This document shows positions 11,801-26,800 of a stretch of 40,149 bases of DNA, piece by piece. Position 1 is the stretch's first letter; every line of letters starts with the position of its first letter. The stretch is from Saccoglossus kowalevskii (lineage: Eukaryota; Hemichordata; Enteropneusta; Harrimaniidae), in NCBI RefSeq assembly GCF_000003605.2, contig NW_003107105.1, forward strand, positions 61,640-101,788. Reading direction: 5' to 3'. The translations under genes and the position numbers were made by a program. The notes beneath the pieces are model-generated. The model saw only the letters and a program-made list of their open reading frames with translations, did not search any database and was not told the origin of the DNA.

Positions 11801-14800
11801 CTCTTTAATTTCGCAAAAGAACTAATACATGTACGTATAATTTCAATTTTTTTTAAATTAAATTATTTTTAGACAGGAAGATGTCAGTATCAACTCGTGA
11901 ATATTTATGAGGAATTAACAGTTTGCAGTAAAGCCAGAGGCACCTTACATATGGTCAATGCAATGGACACAATAGTTGACACTTTGAAACAGGAATCAGA
12001 TGTCTGTTTATCTAAAGATATCAGCCTTAACACAGTAACTGGTAAACCGTGGCCTGAAAGACATTATTTGAGATTCAGTTACCATGATGGAAGTAACTTC
12101 CGGAATATACAACAGAGATTTTGAAAATGTGTAAAGAACAAAGCGCCATGCATTCAAATTCAAATCTCTACATGTATGTATAAGTTTCCATGATGAATAG
12201 TGCATACTTACACAAAGGACAAGTATGGTCAAGAATCTATCTTGTTACAGGCTGCCACCTCCCCCAAGACACAAGTTCTCCACATCATTAAAATATTGTT
12301 GTTAAAAGTAGCACTCTTTTGAGAACTATTATGCATTCAGAAATATTTATAATCAAAAAACATGTGGTGTTCACAGAGACAAAATTTCAGTTCAGGCTCC
12401 CTATCGAAAGGTCGTCATACAAGACCAAAAACACAATCGGATGATTGAATGTGTGAACGGTGTGGTACTAATAAAGTTTAGAATGAATTTCACTTTCTGA
12501 TTGATTGTCCACAACACAAAGAAGCAAGAATGAGACTATTTCAATCAGCACAAACCTCAAATCATCATTTCAATATATGTTAAATAACGAAGAAAAGTTT
12601 ATATATATTATGGGCAACATACATATAGAACTAGCATTTTATATTAACGAAAGTGACATTTTCTAAACCAGTGTCAACAGTATATTTTATTTTCATCTCT
12701 TCTTCTTTTTTTTGTTTCTTAGAATAGTATTTGACTATGTTCTATTCAAAATTAATAATGTCAATAAAGTTATTATTATTAACTTTTTGAATGACAAAGT
12801 TAATTTTTGGTATCATTCACAAATCAAAGATGATAATTTTTTTTTCAACAATTTTGAATAAAATCTTGTCAATAGGTAATGCAAAATAATGTCCATAGGC
12901 AAAAAATTGAAAAAGAAATTGTTGACAAATATATACAAGATGTCCCAAAATTTTGAATGATAAAAAAATAGCCAGTATAAAGGTGGAGTGGAATCGTCAG
13001 AATTATAAAGTTGTTATGGAAACCATAGACATATCTATAATCCAAAAACAGAGTTATAAAAAATCAGGTCAGGGTTGGGATTAGTGATACCATAGTTAAA
13101 ATTTGGTGTTTACGAGGTTTTCCTACAAAATTCATGAACATTTTTACATGTGAAATTAAAAATGATTTTACAGTAGTTTTCACACAATTTTGAGTGATTA
13201 TACTTGTCTAATTTCACATGTTTGATTTTGTCTGTGTCTGTGAACAGGCTTCTCCATGGATCACTGGTGTATTAGGACATACACTGGGTCAGCATTCTGT
13301 GATGCAATGCGATTCAGAATGCTAATAGAAAAGGAATTCAGACTCAGCCAACAACCTGTCAGTAAACATTACAGACTAGTGTCCGTGTTTCAGTTAGTAA
13401 CAGCCACACAGATACTGTTTCTACATACCGTAGTATAGAAATGTTTGCCATGTTTGTTTGTTTTTTGGCAAAAAAATTTAGATTGACATTTGTACAGTAA
13501 CAGTTATGCTTTTACGGCTATAAGATATCATTAAATAATATTGATGCAAATCTCGAGTTCAGGGTTTCATGCCAAATTCATACATTTTTACATATTTTGT
13601 TAGTAATAATATCGTACCAAATGATCATAATTTCTCATTGCCAAACAGGTCTTGATAAATTTTTGATAAAAAAATAAGGAAAACATTTTATTTATGGAAT
13701 GTGACTTATTTTTTTCAAAGACTGAATACTATCTGAATTATTCCAATTTGCAATATAGACTTGTACACTACAATATTATTTAACAAATATGGAATTTCAA
13801 TAAATATACAAATACTAAAAAATGCTTGCCACATAAAATTATGACAATTTTAGGATCAAAACATGTATGTTCCATTTCCAACTGACATTTTAAACAAAGC
13901 TTAATAAGAAATTTATAAAAGCAGTATATTGCAAAATACAAGGTATGGCTTCTAATAAAATGGTACAATACAACAGAGGAAAGGCAGCTTCTATTAGAGA
14001 ATCTAAACACATGAGAAATGGTGAATTTGAGTTTTCAATTGTTCAAAAAAAAATGGGTGCAAGCTTCTATTAGGGATGCGGCTTCTAGATTTTACAACAA
14101 TTTGTTTGTGAAGAAGACAGTAAATAAATTCACAATTGGGACCTTGTTAATGTTACATGTTTGATTTTCTCACTGACATTTTTCATCATTTATATATTTT
14201 TTTTTTTTGTGAATACAAATTTGAAGATTTTGCATATTTGTAGGACTCAGGGGACATTACTAACTTTATACCAAGCCTACTGATTACGTTAACCTTTTCA
14301 CCACCAGTTCCCTTCTTTCATCAAAATTAAATCCCAAAATAGTCCGGTTTATAGTCTGCACTTCCCTTCAGAAGATTCCAACAAAAAATAGCCAATTTTT
14401 TTGAGTAAAAACTGAAAATTGACTCAAATTTGGTCTGTTGGTTTCAAAATTAGGGTTAATTTCCAGTAATATTAAGAATATATAAAAAAATGAATACAAA
14501 TTTAGGCGAGAATGTCTGGTAGTGAAAAGGTTAACACATAAGAACCTCAGAAGGAATGAAAAGGCAAACAATTGAAATGAATAAAAAAGAGGAAATACAG
14601 TTTTAAAATATGACAACTAAGCTGTGTGTTGCCGTCTATGTTGCATACATATTGAAATGAACTGAGCCAGTGGTATTGACATGTCATCACTTCCCATAGG
14701 AAATTCAAATTTATTTTTAACTAGTAGGAACCACACATTTTTTTTTTTATTCGGGCTAGGCTGGATCGCTTGTAAAAAAATGAATCTACATGCAAATTAA

Positions 14801-17800
14801 CAACTATTACTGCATATTAAAATGCAAATTAGTAATTAAAACACTCTCCTAGAGTATTAATGAGCAAAGATCGATACAGCACATTCATGACATGATATTA
14901 CTCTGCACTACTGCGTACATTGATAAATCAATCAAGTGTAACAGATTACAAATTGAAACATATTTAAATTGTTTTTATTATTTTTTCTGATTTATTTCAC
15001 ATAATCGGGTAACAATTGTCGACGACTCATATACGCTCAATGAAACCTGAATAAAATAATCCTGAGATACATATCGATATTTATTGTATTTCACCAAACA
15101 CTTCAGCTTAGCAGGCCATTGTAACCAGATGGTACACAGGGAGCTTTAAATACAGCAAAACCTGTTCTGTCACAGCATATTGACACTGTGGTAGAATGAA
15201 CGTAAATCTATTGGCACTGTGGCGGTCTAAGCAAAATGCTTCAAATAAACGACTTTTTCGTAATTTACATAAAATGGCACAGTGTAATACATTCAAATAC
15301 ATTTTCAGACCACAAACTACAGACATTTTAAATAATTTCTCAAACTTACCTCAATGCTGTGGCATATTCGTTTTCTATTCGACAACGTTCTTTCACAAAT
15401 TTACAATATTTATCTACAAAGTCTATGCCATTTGCGGTGTGTTTCTCTGCTATCTCAAACTGGTCCTACAAGAATAGAAATGTAAACATTTAATTAATTA
15501 CGTCAACAAAAATAACAATATCTTGTGTGTCCACATCAAGCATCTCCATCATTTTTAAATTACCATGGAATACTTTATTTTCCCTGGAATTAATTTTCGC
15601 TGAAAAGGCATTTTGGGCATTTTGTATGGAATTTATTTTCACTGATTTTTGATGAGTTTAATGTGAAATATAGGTAAAAAGTATATTCGCTGGATTTTAT
15701 TTTCACGGAATCATCCCTTCAGTGAAAATGGCGAAAATAAATTCCAAGCGAAAATAAAGTATTCTACAGTATCTCCATACTCCATACATAAATCCATGTA
15801 CACAAAACACATTTTTTTTTTCAAACCTATATACTTGCCCATAAAAAAGACCTCATTCAACTGAAAATCTTGGTAAATTGAACAACTTTCCACTGTACCA
15901 GGAAAGCAAAGAAGGACAGTATAATGTTATCATAACCCTTGACCTACATGTGGTCTGTAGTCCCACGATTTGTCTGACAATATAATTTAAATAACCCATA
16001 TTTTGAGTGATCCCACCAAAAGTTTGAAAATTAATCTGGTGAGGTCTGTGCAGTACGTTGCGACTGTGATTTCCTAAAATCTTGGTAATTGCAATGTTAA
16101 AAGAAAGCTAAAATAAATATTGGCTTTTTCAAAAACATATACATGTAGGAAAGAATCTGTTACAATACTGAACACGTGACCCTTTGACTAAAAGTCAACT
16201 GAGCAGTCAATCTGGATTATTAAAATTATAACAGTAGTAATCTTTGAAGCATATCTCATAGATAATCCTTCTCATGACAATAGTGAGTTACTCATATATT
16301 TATTTGTTGATTTTATTTTTATAGAAGTCTTTGCTACAATAACAACGTTAAATAATGGCCTGCAGAGTTGTGCCTTTAAACATGACTTGCATAATGTAAT
16401 TTGCAACCACATTTTCCAAAAAACAAGATGGATGCCATCAACACGTACTTGTATTCAGTATGATATAAGTACTAGACAAATGCAAAAAATGAACAGATTT
16501 GGTCCACAGGGTTCTGAAAAACGACTCTAGATGGGCGGACAGACAGACGGATGGATGGATGGACGGTCGGACAGACAGATGGATGGACGGATGGACAGAA
16601 CCCAAATTACAAACTTTGTTCAAATGTGGACTGATAATGGGGGTATTAATTCTTATTGAATGTAAATGGGTACCCCCAGAAATACCAGGATTTAAAGGTC
16701 ATGCATAAGGCCTTTAGTATATATATATGATGAAAGAAGGTGATGCTGGTCAAATATATTAATTACACTAATTACACTAATTACTATAGCAATGTTATAA
16801 TAATAATAATACAATTAACTATTTATAACAATGACCAAACCCTTACAAATTTGATTATAAGCTATTCTAAGCACATTAATCTCGTAATCGACTTTGTATC
16901 TAAATACCACTGTTAATGTTAATATTAACCACACATCATAAAATCAAATTATATTTCAATGGTAAATATTTTTTTGTCAAATGTAAAAAGGATATGCCAT
17001 ATTCAAATCTCATTTTAGTCAGGTCATAGACCAACACAAGATTCCCATTCCCATCTTGTTTCCCTGTATGACACTATGACACTATTGTTTACATTTTGGT
17101 CAACCAGTATACGCAAGTCTGACAGAAAATGGCATGCGCGAATCCGTACACTATTTCGCATAGAATCTACTCATCCAAAATACACTGCATGGCATTAAGG
17201 TCATTCATTGTTATAAATATAATCTCCTGGGTTTTCGGAATGAATGCGATATCATCAAAAAACAAGTGTTTGCATATACTTGAAGACATCACTTGTTCCT
17301 GTAGAGATTATTTTTCTATTAAAAAGGTCTGATTTTGTCTATCGTTAATAAATGCAGAAAGGCTATGATTATTAATAATAATAACTTTATTACACAACCA
17401 AAAACCATAAGAGGGTTTAGTATGGTAAATAACAAAAGACTAATTAAAAAATAATGCGTAAATACGCATGCTCTAATTTCAGTGTGGAGTGCCATAAGAG
17501 ATCACTGGTCTGTATTCTAAGAATCTAACACATCATGCACCCCATTACATATACTGTATATTCACAATACAATATATATGTAGATTAGATATAATTTAAC
17601 TGAATTTTATAACTAATGACTCAATTTGCTGCTGATTTTTTTATGGGAGTTTTCACAAAGAATTGTCAGTTTTTATATACTTTTACATGCACAGATAATG
17701 AGCATCTTGTATACTATACAACACAATAGACAAGTCAGTCAATTTTGCGTATATATGTAGCATAATACACCCAGAGGAACACCAACTGCAGACAACTCTG

Positions 17801-20800
17801 ACAATCAATGTAGATATAAATGCCCTTGATTAATTTTTATGCAAAATGCTCGCTTATGTGTTATTTTTAGGTTTTATGAGTGATATTTCTAATTACTTGA
17901 TAAATGATATTCTGGTACCAATTGTTTCTGGCCTAATGGAACAGCATTAACATTTGTCAGTTTCAATCAAAATGAGTGATTATTTAGCAATCCAAATCAT
18001 TGTAACTTGGTTTTTCATATTTCTACATTCTTCCATATTCTGAAGTATCATTCAAGCATGATGCCACACTGGAGTAATACAAGATTCATGTATGATGACA
18101 AACACCATCGATTGTGAATACAGGTTTCACACCTGTAATTGAAGTGGTGTCTTTGTGAATTAATTTCTGGGGTAGTAATAACTTGTATTTTTTCCTTTAT
18201 GTCTTCAAAATTGATAGAGGGATAGCCAAAGTTGAAATTTTCGAAGCACTGACGGGTTGAGGCATGATACTTATTCTGGCACAGTGTTTGTGTGATTGGG
18301 TCAATAAAGTGTATCCTCATTCTGAGGTGTGAATAGCTGGCCAGTGTTACTATGGTATTGTATTGTATTGTATTGTATAGTGGTATTGTAAAAACAGCTG
18401 AGCATAAAATCTGATCGGATCGTGAAATTGACAACTGTAACTCCACTCAAGTACAAGAAATCATTAAGAATATGGTATGTTGAAATCGTGGCGTCCATTT
18501 CTTGTAAGCAATTTACATGGTTTTTAATGAAAGCTTCAATACAAGTGGTCTAAAACAAAGTAACCCTGTGTATGAACATACGGGTCACATCCTGGTACTA
18601 CCCATACATCTCGGAAAGTTCATTATCGATGACACTTAAATAGCAAACAAATGAGGTATAAACATTTGAAATTATTGCTATTAAAGGAAATACCTCCCAG
18701 AAATGCCAGGATGTACGACCTTCGGGGGTTGTGTATAATGCCTATTTGTATGGAAAATCAGTCTCCATTTTCTGTGCACAGCAAATCATATATCTCTCAC
18801 CCTACCCTAGTACTGAATTATGGCCCCTGGCGACGGTGGTTACCATGGGACTTTAGTGTAGATTATCATTTCTGACAGATGGTTTATTATACATACCTCT
18901 TGGGCTGATGAATTCAATGATGTACATAAAGAAATGAATATAAATTTTATTTCATTCAAGACAAGTTTATATTACAATACGGGGCTGGGGTAGAGGTGGG
19001 AGTGTTTATCAAGATTGTTTGATATTATGCACAGATACTGTCATACACAGTACACAATTTTTGCTTTGTTCATAAAGATTACATAATTAAATAACAGAGG
19101 TGTAACTATGGTCAGACTAATCCCGATTAAAATGAAATCTGTATTTTCAGTAACCCTATCTACCCATTTTCTTAAGGGAAATCAAAAAGTTTATTTTATT
19201 CATATGACTCAAAATTATTAATTCTGTCATGCAAATTAGCTTTAGTCATTCCACTATGTAGTGAATGACGAGCACTTAGTATTAAGAATTACAGGGGGGG
19301 GGGGGGGTTCAACATTTTATACAAGTGATAGATACATGTACACACCGTATTTGTTCTACTAAAAGTCTTCAATAAAAACGTACATTATCTAATATGACAT
19401 TTATTATACACTGCACTATTAAAGCGAGAGGGTCGTCACTTGCGCATGCGCGAGAATTGAATCTAAAGCGATGATAACAACTAAAGATGCAAAGGCTCAT
19501 GGGTAGATGCTTGTTTGTAAACAATGAAACCCTATGGCCATCTGACGCATGCGCAGGCGCCGACATCCCCACTTTAAAATACAACTTATTTTGACCATAC
19601 ACACACGTCTGACATTTACAAAGTGTATGTATGTATGCGCTATTAAATAAAGTAATGTAATTTTTTGCGTTTGAGTAAAGACTGAATACAATATTACATC
19701 AGTAAATATACCATAGGCATACATGGGAAATTAGAAATACCATATTTGCTCTATTAGTAACGCATGCACTTACATAAATTACAGAGCTATTTCTTAGTCA
19801 AAATTAGTACTGTAATATTTTACAGATTCAGTATACAACAATACGATTTTTTGTGTTACTATGAGATGTGCTTCTTATAGAGTAAATATGGTAGGTTTAT
19901 ATCATACAATCTGTCACATCCAACCCCCCCCCCCCCCCGACTAAAAACAAAGGTATACATAATTAAGGGTGAAAGAGATTAATGTGTATGGTACTTCAGA
20001 CAAGTTGTTATGTACGCTACATTAATATCTGTCACATTTTTATTCTGATGACTCATAGTAAAGTCGATGACCAAGTATTATGTGTACAGCAGTGTGTTTG
20101 TATGTGTGCACTAAATCAACTAAATATGAATATCAATCGTTCTTTAATTTTCTTGTCTGTTTTACCCTACCATGATTTCCCGCCAAAATGTTAGTGTCAC
20201 ATTCTGTCTACAGGTTTTGAATTTTTCTATATATTTTTTTATTTCAGACTAAAATGGAGATAATTTTCAACTGACACAGGTTTTGATGAAAAAATTTTTT
20301 AAAAAAATATTTAAAAAATTATGGGGGTTTTATTTTGTAATTGGTGAAGAAAGTTAACTGTGGTGCTCAAAAGATTGATGACGAAAAGTGATAAATTTAT
20401 TTTGTGTTTCTTAAGCCAATAGTTTCTCAGTTTACATTCTTGTACAGGCTAAGATTAAAACTAATTCCATACGTTTGCATATCAACTAGACCATTAAGGC
20501 CTGTCCACCTGGCAGGCAGATTCCAGCTCGTACAGGTAGATAAACAAATTGCCCTTTTTGTGGACAGGTGAATAATATCAAATTTTGACTGTCTGACCGA
20601 ATGCGGTAGTCCCAATTTTCTAATGTCAAGAAAATTGCTTGCAAAGTTTCTAAGATTTTATTTTGAATACTGTAAAATACTTTATTTTATAAAGTGGAAG
20701 TTGCATAATAACAGATAGTACAGTTGAGTCGTTGTCAATCTATTTTTTTTTAGAACAATATTGTCATGGCGGAAAGGATATTTATTATGGATATTTATTA

Positions 20801-23800
20801 TGCTCATGAATACAATAGTAAATCTTTCTAACAACGAATACAATGGTGTTTTGTTGCCATGTTCCATATCCCAGTTCAGTCTGAGATAACCATACTTGTG
20901 ATTTTTACATGTTGTGCCCATGATAAGGAACTGTACATGAACACAATTATTTTCATTCAAATAAGCAGCGAATTAGACTTTTGGAATTAGAAATTCAATT
21001 ATTTGCAAAACAAAATATAAAGAATGCATAGATTCTATGGAAATAATAATACTGGGTAACATCTGGGGTTTGTGCGAAAAATAAAAAAATGTTCAATACT
21101 TGGGGTTGATTTTTAAACATTTTAATTTTTATTTGCATTAAAATAATTATGCAGAAAGTAAATGGAATGAACAAACTAATTCTTATATATTATTTATCAA
21201 AATTTGGTCTCACACCTACAAGTACATCCAATCTATCTGTACTGTATACATCTACTATTTTGTAATGAAAGCCACCCATCTCAAGCTTTTAATAAAATAG
21301 ATGAAAAGACCATGTATACATAAATCATTCTTTTCTTAGTGGTTCGTTTCCTCCACATTATTGCAGCTATTGCACACATTGTACAGCTAACAATTAAACA
21401 TGTACTCCAAGACATTCACAAGTACATTCATTGGAGGTGTACGTGTTTAAAAGTATTTCCGGTGGATAGATTAAAGGGTGTGATCATTTGCTACATAATT
21501 GAAATATGAATTACGAATAGTCCACGTGAGCGCAAGAAATGTGATTACGGTGTTACGAGAAATACATGTGTGACATTATTATAGGCATAGCCAATGCTAG
21601 AAATACTAATTAAATAAAGTGATAAGTTTGAGTATTTTCAAATTTTTAACAATCATGAATCTTCAATAAAATCATTGTTTAGGCAGCAACCATAGCAGTA
21701 TATTTCTTTGATGAAAAAACTTATAGAGATACTTATACATGTAATTAAAAGTGCATGCACATACATGTAAGTATATTCATTATTACACCAATCAATTAGT
21801 AAGATTTCTTTAAAAACAATGTAAATATTATCACAATTATACTTAACTGTTTCTATCAGGACATCAAAACATTTTTTAACCAATATACTATATTTGGTAT
21901 TGTATAATTGTGCTGCTCTAATAAAAAAAATTGCTTTGATTGTATGTAAAGTCATTGAAATACTGTAGAATACTTTATTTTAGCTGGAATTAATTTTCAC
22001 TGAAAAGACTTATTAGGTGTTTTGTATTGAATTTATTTTCACTGATTTTTGACGAGTTGATTAATTCCAAGCAAAAATAAAGTATTTTACAATATTACTT
22101 ACTTTGACCATAGAAAAATCTATAATTAATCGTTGGTATATGTGGTACTAATAAAGTGAGTGGGGTATTTTTATATATAAAAAACAAAATTTTAAAATAC
22201 TTATTATATGTAGTTGCTCTGAAGACATGGAACAAATGTGAAGTGATATTTTCTTGCCTTTGACCCTGGCGTAAGAAGGTATCCATTACAAATCAAATGA
22301 CACATAAAGCCTATAACTGACTCTATAATCATGCTATGGATACCCCCCTACTGTTAGAGAGTTTTCTGAAGGCAAAAGATAAGATCCCATGTATAATGTG
22401 ACATGAATCCATGTTGGTTGAAGTGTGCACCATAGACTGGTTTGCAGATGGAAATGCAGAGACAGACGGAGAAACGTTTTAAATGTCATGAATTTCCAAG
22501 TCCAAATATAGAATAGTCTTGAAAACATGATCCATGAAAACAAAGGTATACAAAAATCAGGTTTGTATTAGAGTCAGGTTCTGATGTTTCCATTTCTGGC
22601 AATTCCACCCAAGATGGATTCCTGCACCAAGCCATCTAGAGAAGCCCTCTCCTTAACGCACAAACACACACCCATACACCCACTCGATAGTTTAAGATAA
22701 AGAATACAGTTTAATAATCAAGATATTAAAGACCATAGAGATAATTAAGATATTATACATGTATTGTTAAACAAAGGATACGGTTTTCTTGGGAAGAAAA
22801 CTGAGATTGGTGATATTTGTTATTAATTGGATACTGAATCTTCAAAATATTAATCTTGCTTCCAAAGCAAAACGTTGAGTGACGCAAATGTCTAACAAAA
22901 AAATAGTACATACTGCAAATCTTTCAATTATTGCGAATAAAATATGTTGTAATTTGATAGCGTTTGTGATGACGTAATTTCCCACAAGTCTCTGTACAAC
23001 CCTGTCTTAAATAATAATAATAAATAAATAATAATAATAAAGATAATTTATTGCATCCTTAGAAATACAGTGTTTCCATCAGTTTATAGCAACAAAAGTA
23101 AGATATTAAAAAACAAAATAACAAAATAACTATAGCAAATAATAAATGATAGATTTTAGTGTTTTTGTTAAGTATCTTTCTCGTTTCTCATTAAGAACGA
23201 GCTGTGTATAAATTCTCCAACAAGTTTGATTACATTTGTGTTAGAATTTGTCATTAAGTATGTAAATTTCTGTTGGTCAGTTTTTGTTTCATCAGGAAAC
23301 TGTATATTTGAGAATATATCCATTCGCAGTGTGGAAGCAAGTGACAACTTCAAAAGCTACAATAATTTTCCAAATTTGCAAAAATTTGTCTTATACGAAA
23401 TATGCAGTTTAGAAGAAATATTTTGTACCTTTTGTATCTTTATGCTAGCCAGGTTGTATTAATACTACACTTACTGTATTTTTATACAATAGATACAGGC
23501 AAGGACACTTTCAGCAGTTCAAATTAAATTATTATTTTACAATTTCATTTTTAAAGTCCAATATACAATAGGGTTGCTGTTAACAGTAGTCAAATGGGCA
23601 CAGACTACAAATCCTGTGCTGGGGCTACCATTTCCAAAAATTAGTAGACCAATTGGACCACTAGAAATTTCCAAAATATGACCGTACTACTCTATAGATG
23701 TCCTTCACAAATTGTAAATGACATGACTATTCACAATTTTCTGCATGGTTGTCACTACCTACTAAACCTGATAGACTAGCAAATAATATCAGGGGATTAC

Positions 23801-26800
23801 CAGCTTTAAAACTAGTAGCCCAGCAGAGTTCATAAAGTTTTGGTAATTTCGAGCCTTGTGTACCCCAAAAAAATGATCCTATAGTTGTCTCATAAAGCTT
23901 TTGTGTTTAAAGCGGCGGAGACGTCCCTCTCGCTTTAAATGCCACATGAAGTTAATTAATAAAAAATACTTGCTAATAACAGCTACTATTAAAATTTAGC
24001 ATTCTACGCAACTGCTCAAAACAAAGTTGAAATTCAATCATACTACATGTATGTGTACTATGTGATTTCTGTATTTATTTTTATGGTGACCCAATGCGTA
24101 GGCAACCACTTCTCAGGTTTTTATGGTGACCCAATGCGTAGGCAACCACTTCTCAGGTTTTTATGGTGACCCAATGCCTAGGCAACCACTTCTCAGGTTT
24201 TTATGGTGACCCAATGCATAGGCAACCACTTCTCAGATTTATTTGCCCGAGGATTAACCTATTTTCAACTGTTGGCACCATCTACATCTTTGAATACTGT
24301 TTGCCACCCCACTCCCACATGAAATGCAATACCAAAAAATGTCTGTATGGTCCAAAATGAACATAAAATTTAGTGAAAATTTCAAAAATGAGAAAATATT
24401 TGCACATAATTTTTGACAGTAAACAACCTGGGGACAAATGCCAATTTTGATGCCTGCATTATCGGACATCATTTTTCTTGGCGCTAGATTGCTGGTTAAT
24501 TCACAAAACATATTTTTAATGATGTTAATTAACAGTAAATTCTTCCCAATTTGGCCAGAGCACTTGATACTAAAATCATTGAAATCATGTGTGATTTCAT
24601 ACCATTTTCAGATCTTTGAACAAAAGTAGGGCAGCTAATAAATTGTATGTACAGTTGTAGATGAGGGCCATCAGATCCACACATATTTGTTATTTGGCAT
24701 TATGCCATTATTTTAACTTATTCAGATGTTGCATGGAAGAAAAACTATTTTGTCTGAAATGAGTGTAACTGCAGCCATGTTACAATGCATCAAAATCAAC
24801 TATATTTGGTTCACAAGTCTCATTGATCAACAGAATGTATAAGTGTCATGAAGAAGAAATGTTATGAAGTGACAAGCTGGTACCAATAATCTGTTAAAAA
24901 CAGACAATTTTCACCACTTCTCGCATGAATTATGTTTGGATTTTAAAACGAATTCCTTATTTATTAGTTTAATGTCAAAATCTTTTCTGAGATAACATGG
25001 TGTTGAGATACTGTTACTTCATCAATATCGCCCATTATCAAATCTGGCTAACATATTGTTCCAATTGAAAAAAACATCAATGTTTATTGAATCTCCTGTA
25101 AAGTTTTAACACCACTACAACACTATGACTTTTTGTTTGGCATGTTCTCCAATTACACTTTACACACAACACAGGATCTCAGAGTGAACGAAAGAAGGTA
25201 TCTTGTATTTGTTACAACATACATGGCCAAAAAGCAATAATGAAATCGATAATGAAATTCTCAAAATCACAATGGCAACTTGCATGTTTGTTTGATAACT
25301 GAAGCCATTCTTAACATTCATAGATAACATCTGATTGGGTAATAAATCAGTGATCTACAGGGTCAGGGGTCAGATAAAAGTCAGCTCAGTCTCCTGGTCC
25401 CTTGACTTTAAAACACTGATTGATTGTTGAAGAGTCACCCGCTCGTAAAAGATATTTAATTCAGAATGTCTTTGTAGTACATGTAGATTGTATTTCAAAC
25501 TAAAATTAATATTTATTATTGATTTAAAAACTGTACAAAGAATATTGGTCTTGATCTATATGGCTGCTATAATGTCATGCAGCAAATTCCTCAATGCATG
25601 TCTGCACAGCAGGTGCCTTGAATGAATGAACACACAGACAGATAGATCAGTAAACTATAAGGCTCATCCCACACCCCCTTACAATCTCTGAATAATGATC
25701 AAAAGCGTATACAAATAAACAAAACTATGAAAGGTTACAAACAGTACCATAATAGTATCATTCACGTTATAGATCATGGCACGTGAGAAGCCGAGATGAA
25801 CAGGATTGACACAAGCTGAAATGTGTGTGTGGTTAATGGTCAGGACCGAGTTGGCAGACATCGAAAAAAACTTGGATCACGATCCCAATAGATGTCAAAT
25901 CAAAACTTGGTTGAGGTTAGCTGTCACGAACCAAGATCACATCATCGGCGATGAACTTAAGAGACTATGACAGTTATGTTGTTCTGTGTTGGTAAAACTG
26001 CAGCATCTTATGAATAAATACTCTGTATATTATCACACTGTACAATTCATTGAATCATTGTGGTGGCTTGAATACCAGTCCCCGCCATGAACAAAATGAA
26101 TGCAGAATATTGTCGGTGACACATATTTATACTGCAATCAGTTTCTTCCTGCAATGCTACATCTTCATGAAAATATTATCTGATAGAAGCAGTTCTAATA
26201 GAGTGTTAAAAAGGTAATCACAAGCCACTAGAAGCAAAAGCAAAACTTTAACTGACCAGCCCTTAAGTTTGTCATCAACAACGCCATCAAGCAACAGAAA
26301 GTAAAAAAATAAACAGCAATTGATTTGTTTCTGGTCATAGAACCATAATGCATCAGTGCCCAATTGAGTGTGGTGTGTAGTGCAATGTATTAAGTTAAGC
26401 CAAAGAAATTAGAATATTATATTCTCTAGTGTCTTTGGCTGAGTCAACCAATCGCTGCATTCTTGAGTGGGTTTAACACATCTACTGCAGAAAGGCTACA
26501 CAGAGATGCAGACTGCTGATAAATACTGTACAAGTAAAGCTCCAACAGACGTTGTTGACATGTTAAGAGAATAGCAATCATCTTATCAGCACACACCAAC
26601 TACTTCAAGGTGTTTACTCACATTACTTTAAGTAAAGTATAACAATGGAATTCCCGCCTGATTGGTTTTCATTATAGCCGGATATGTTCTGCAAAAGACA
26701 CGCTGCAATGCACCAGGACAATACTGTGTATTGAAATTCAACATAGTATCCCTAATGAATCAAATTTCACTCCATACTTCCACATATACCAGTACAGTTC

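Larger units (their letters stand above)
8011..15349 (-). other. Cip4 intron 2 (7.3 kb)
   Basis: This intron runs between exon 2 (donor at 15349) and exon 3 (acceptor at 8011). It holds two LINE 3' remnants in opposite orientations (about 10206-10680 and 12360-12780), the TTAA MITE at 14289-14534, and an unnamed repeat near 13760-14100. Nothing was recognised in 8020-10200, 10700-12350 or 12800-13750. Confidence 0.85.
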
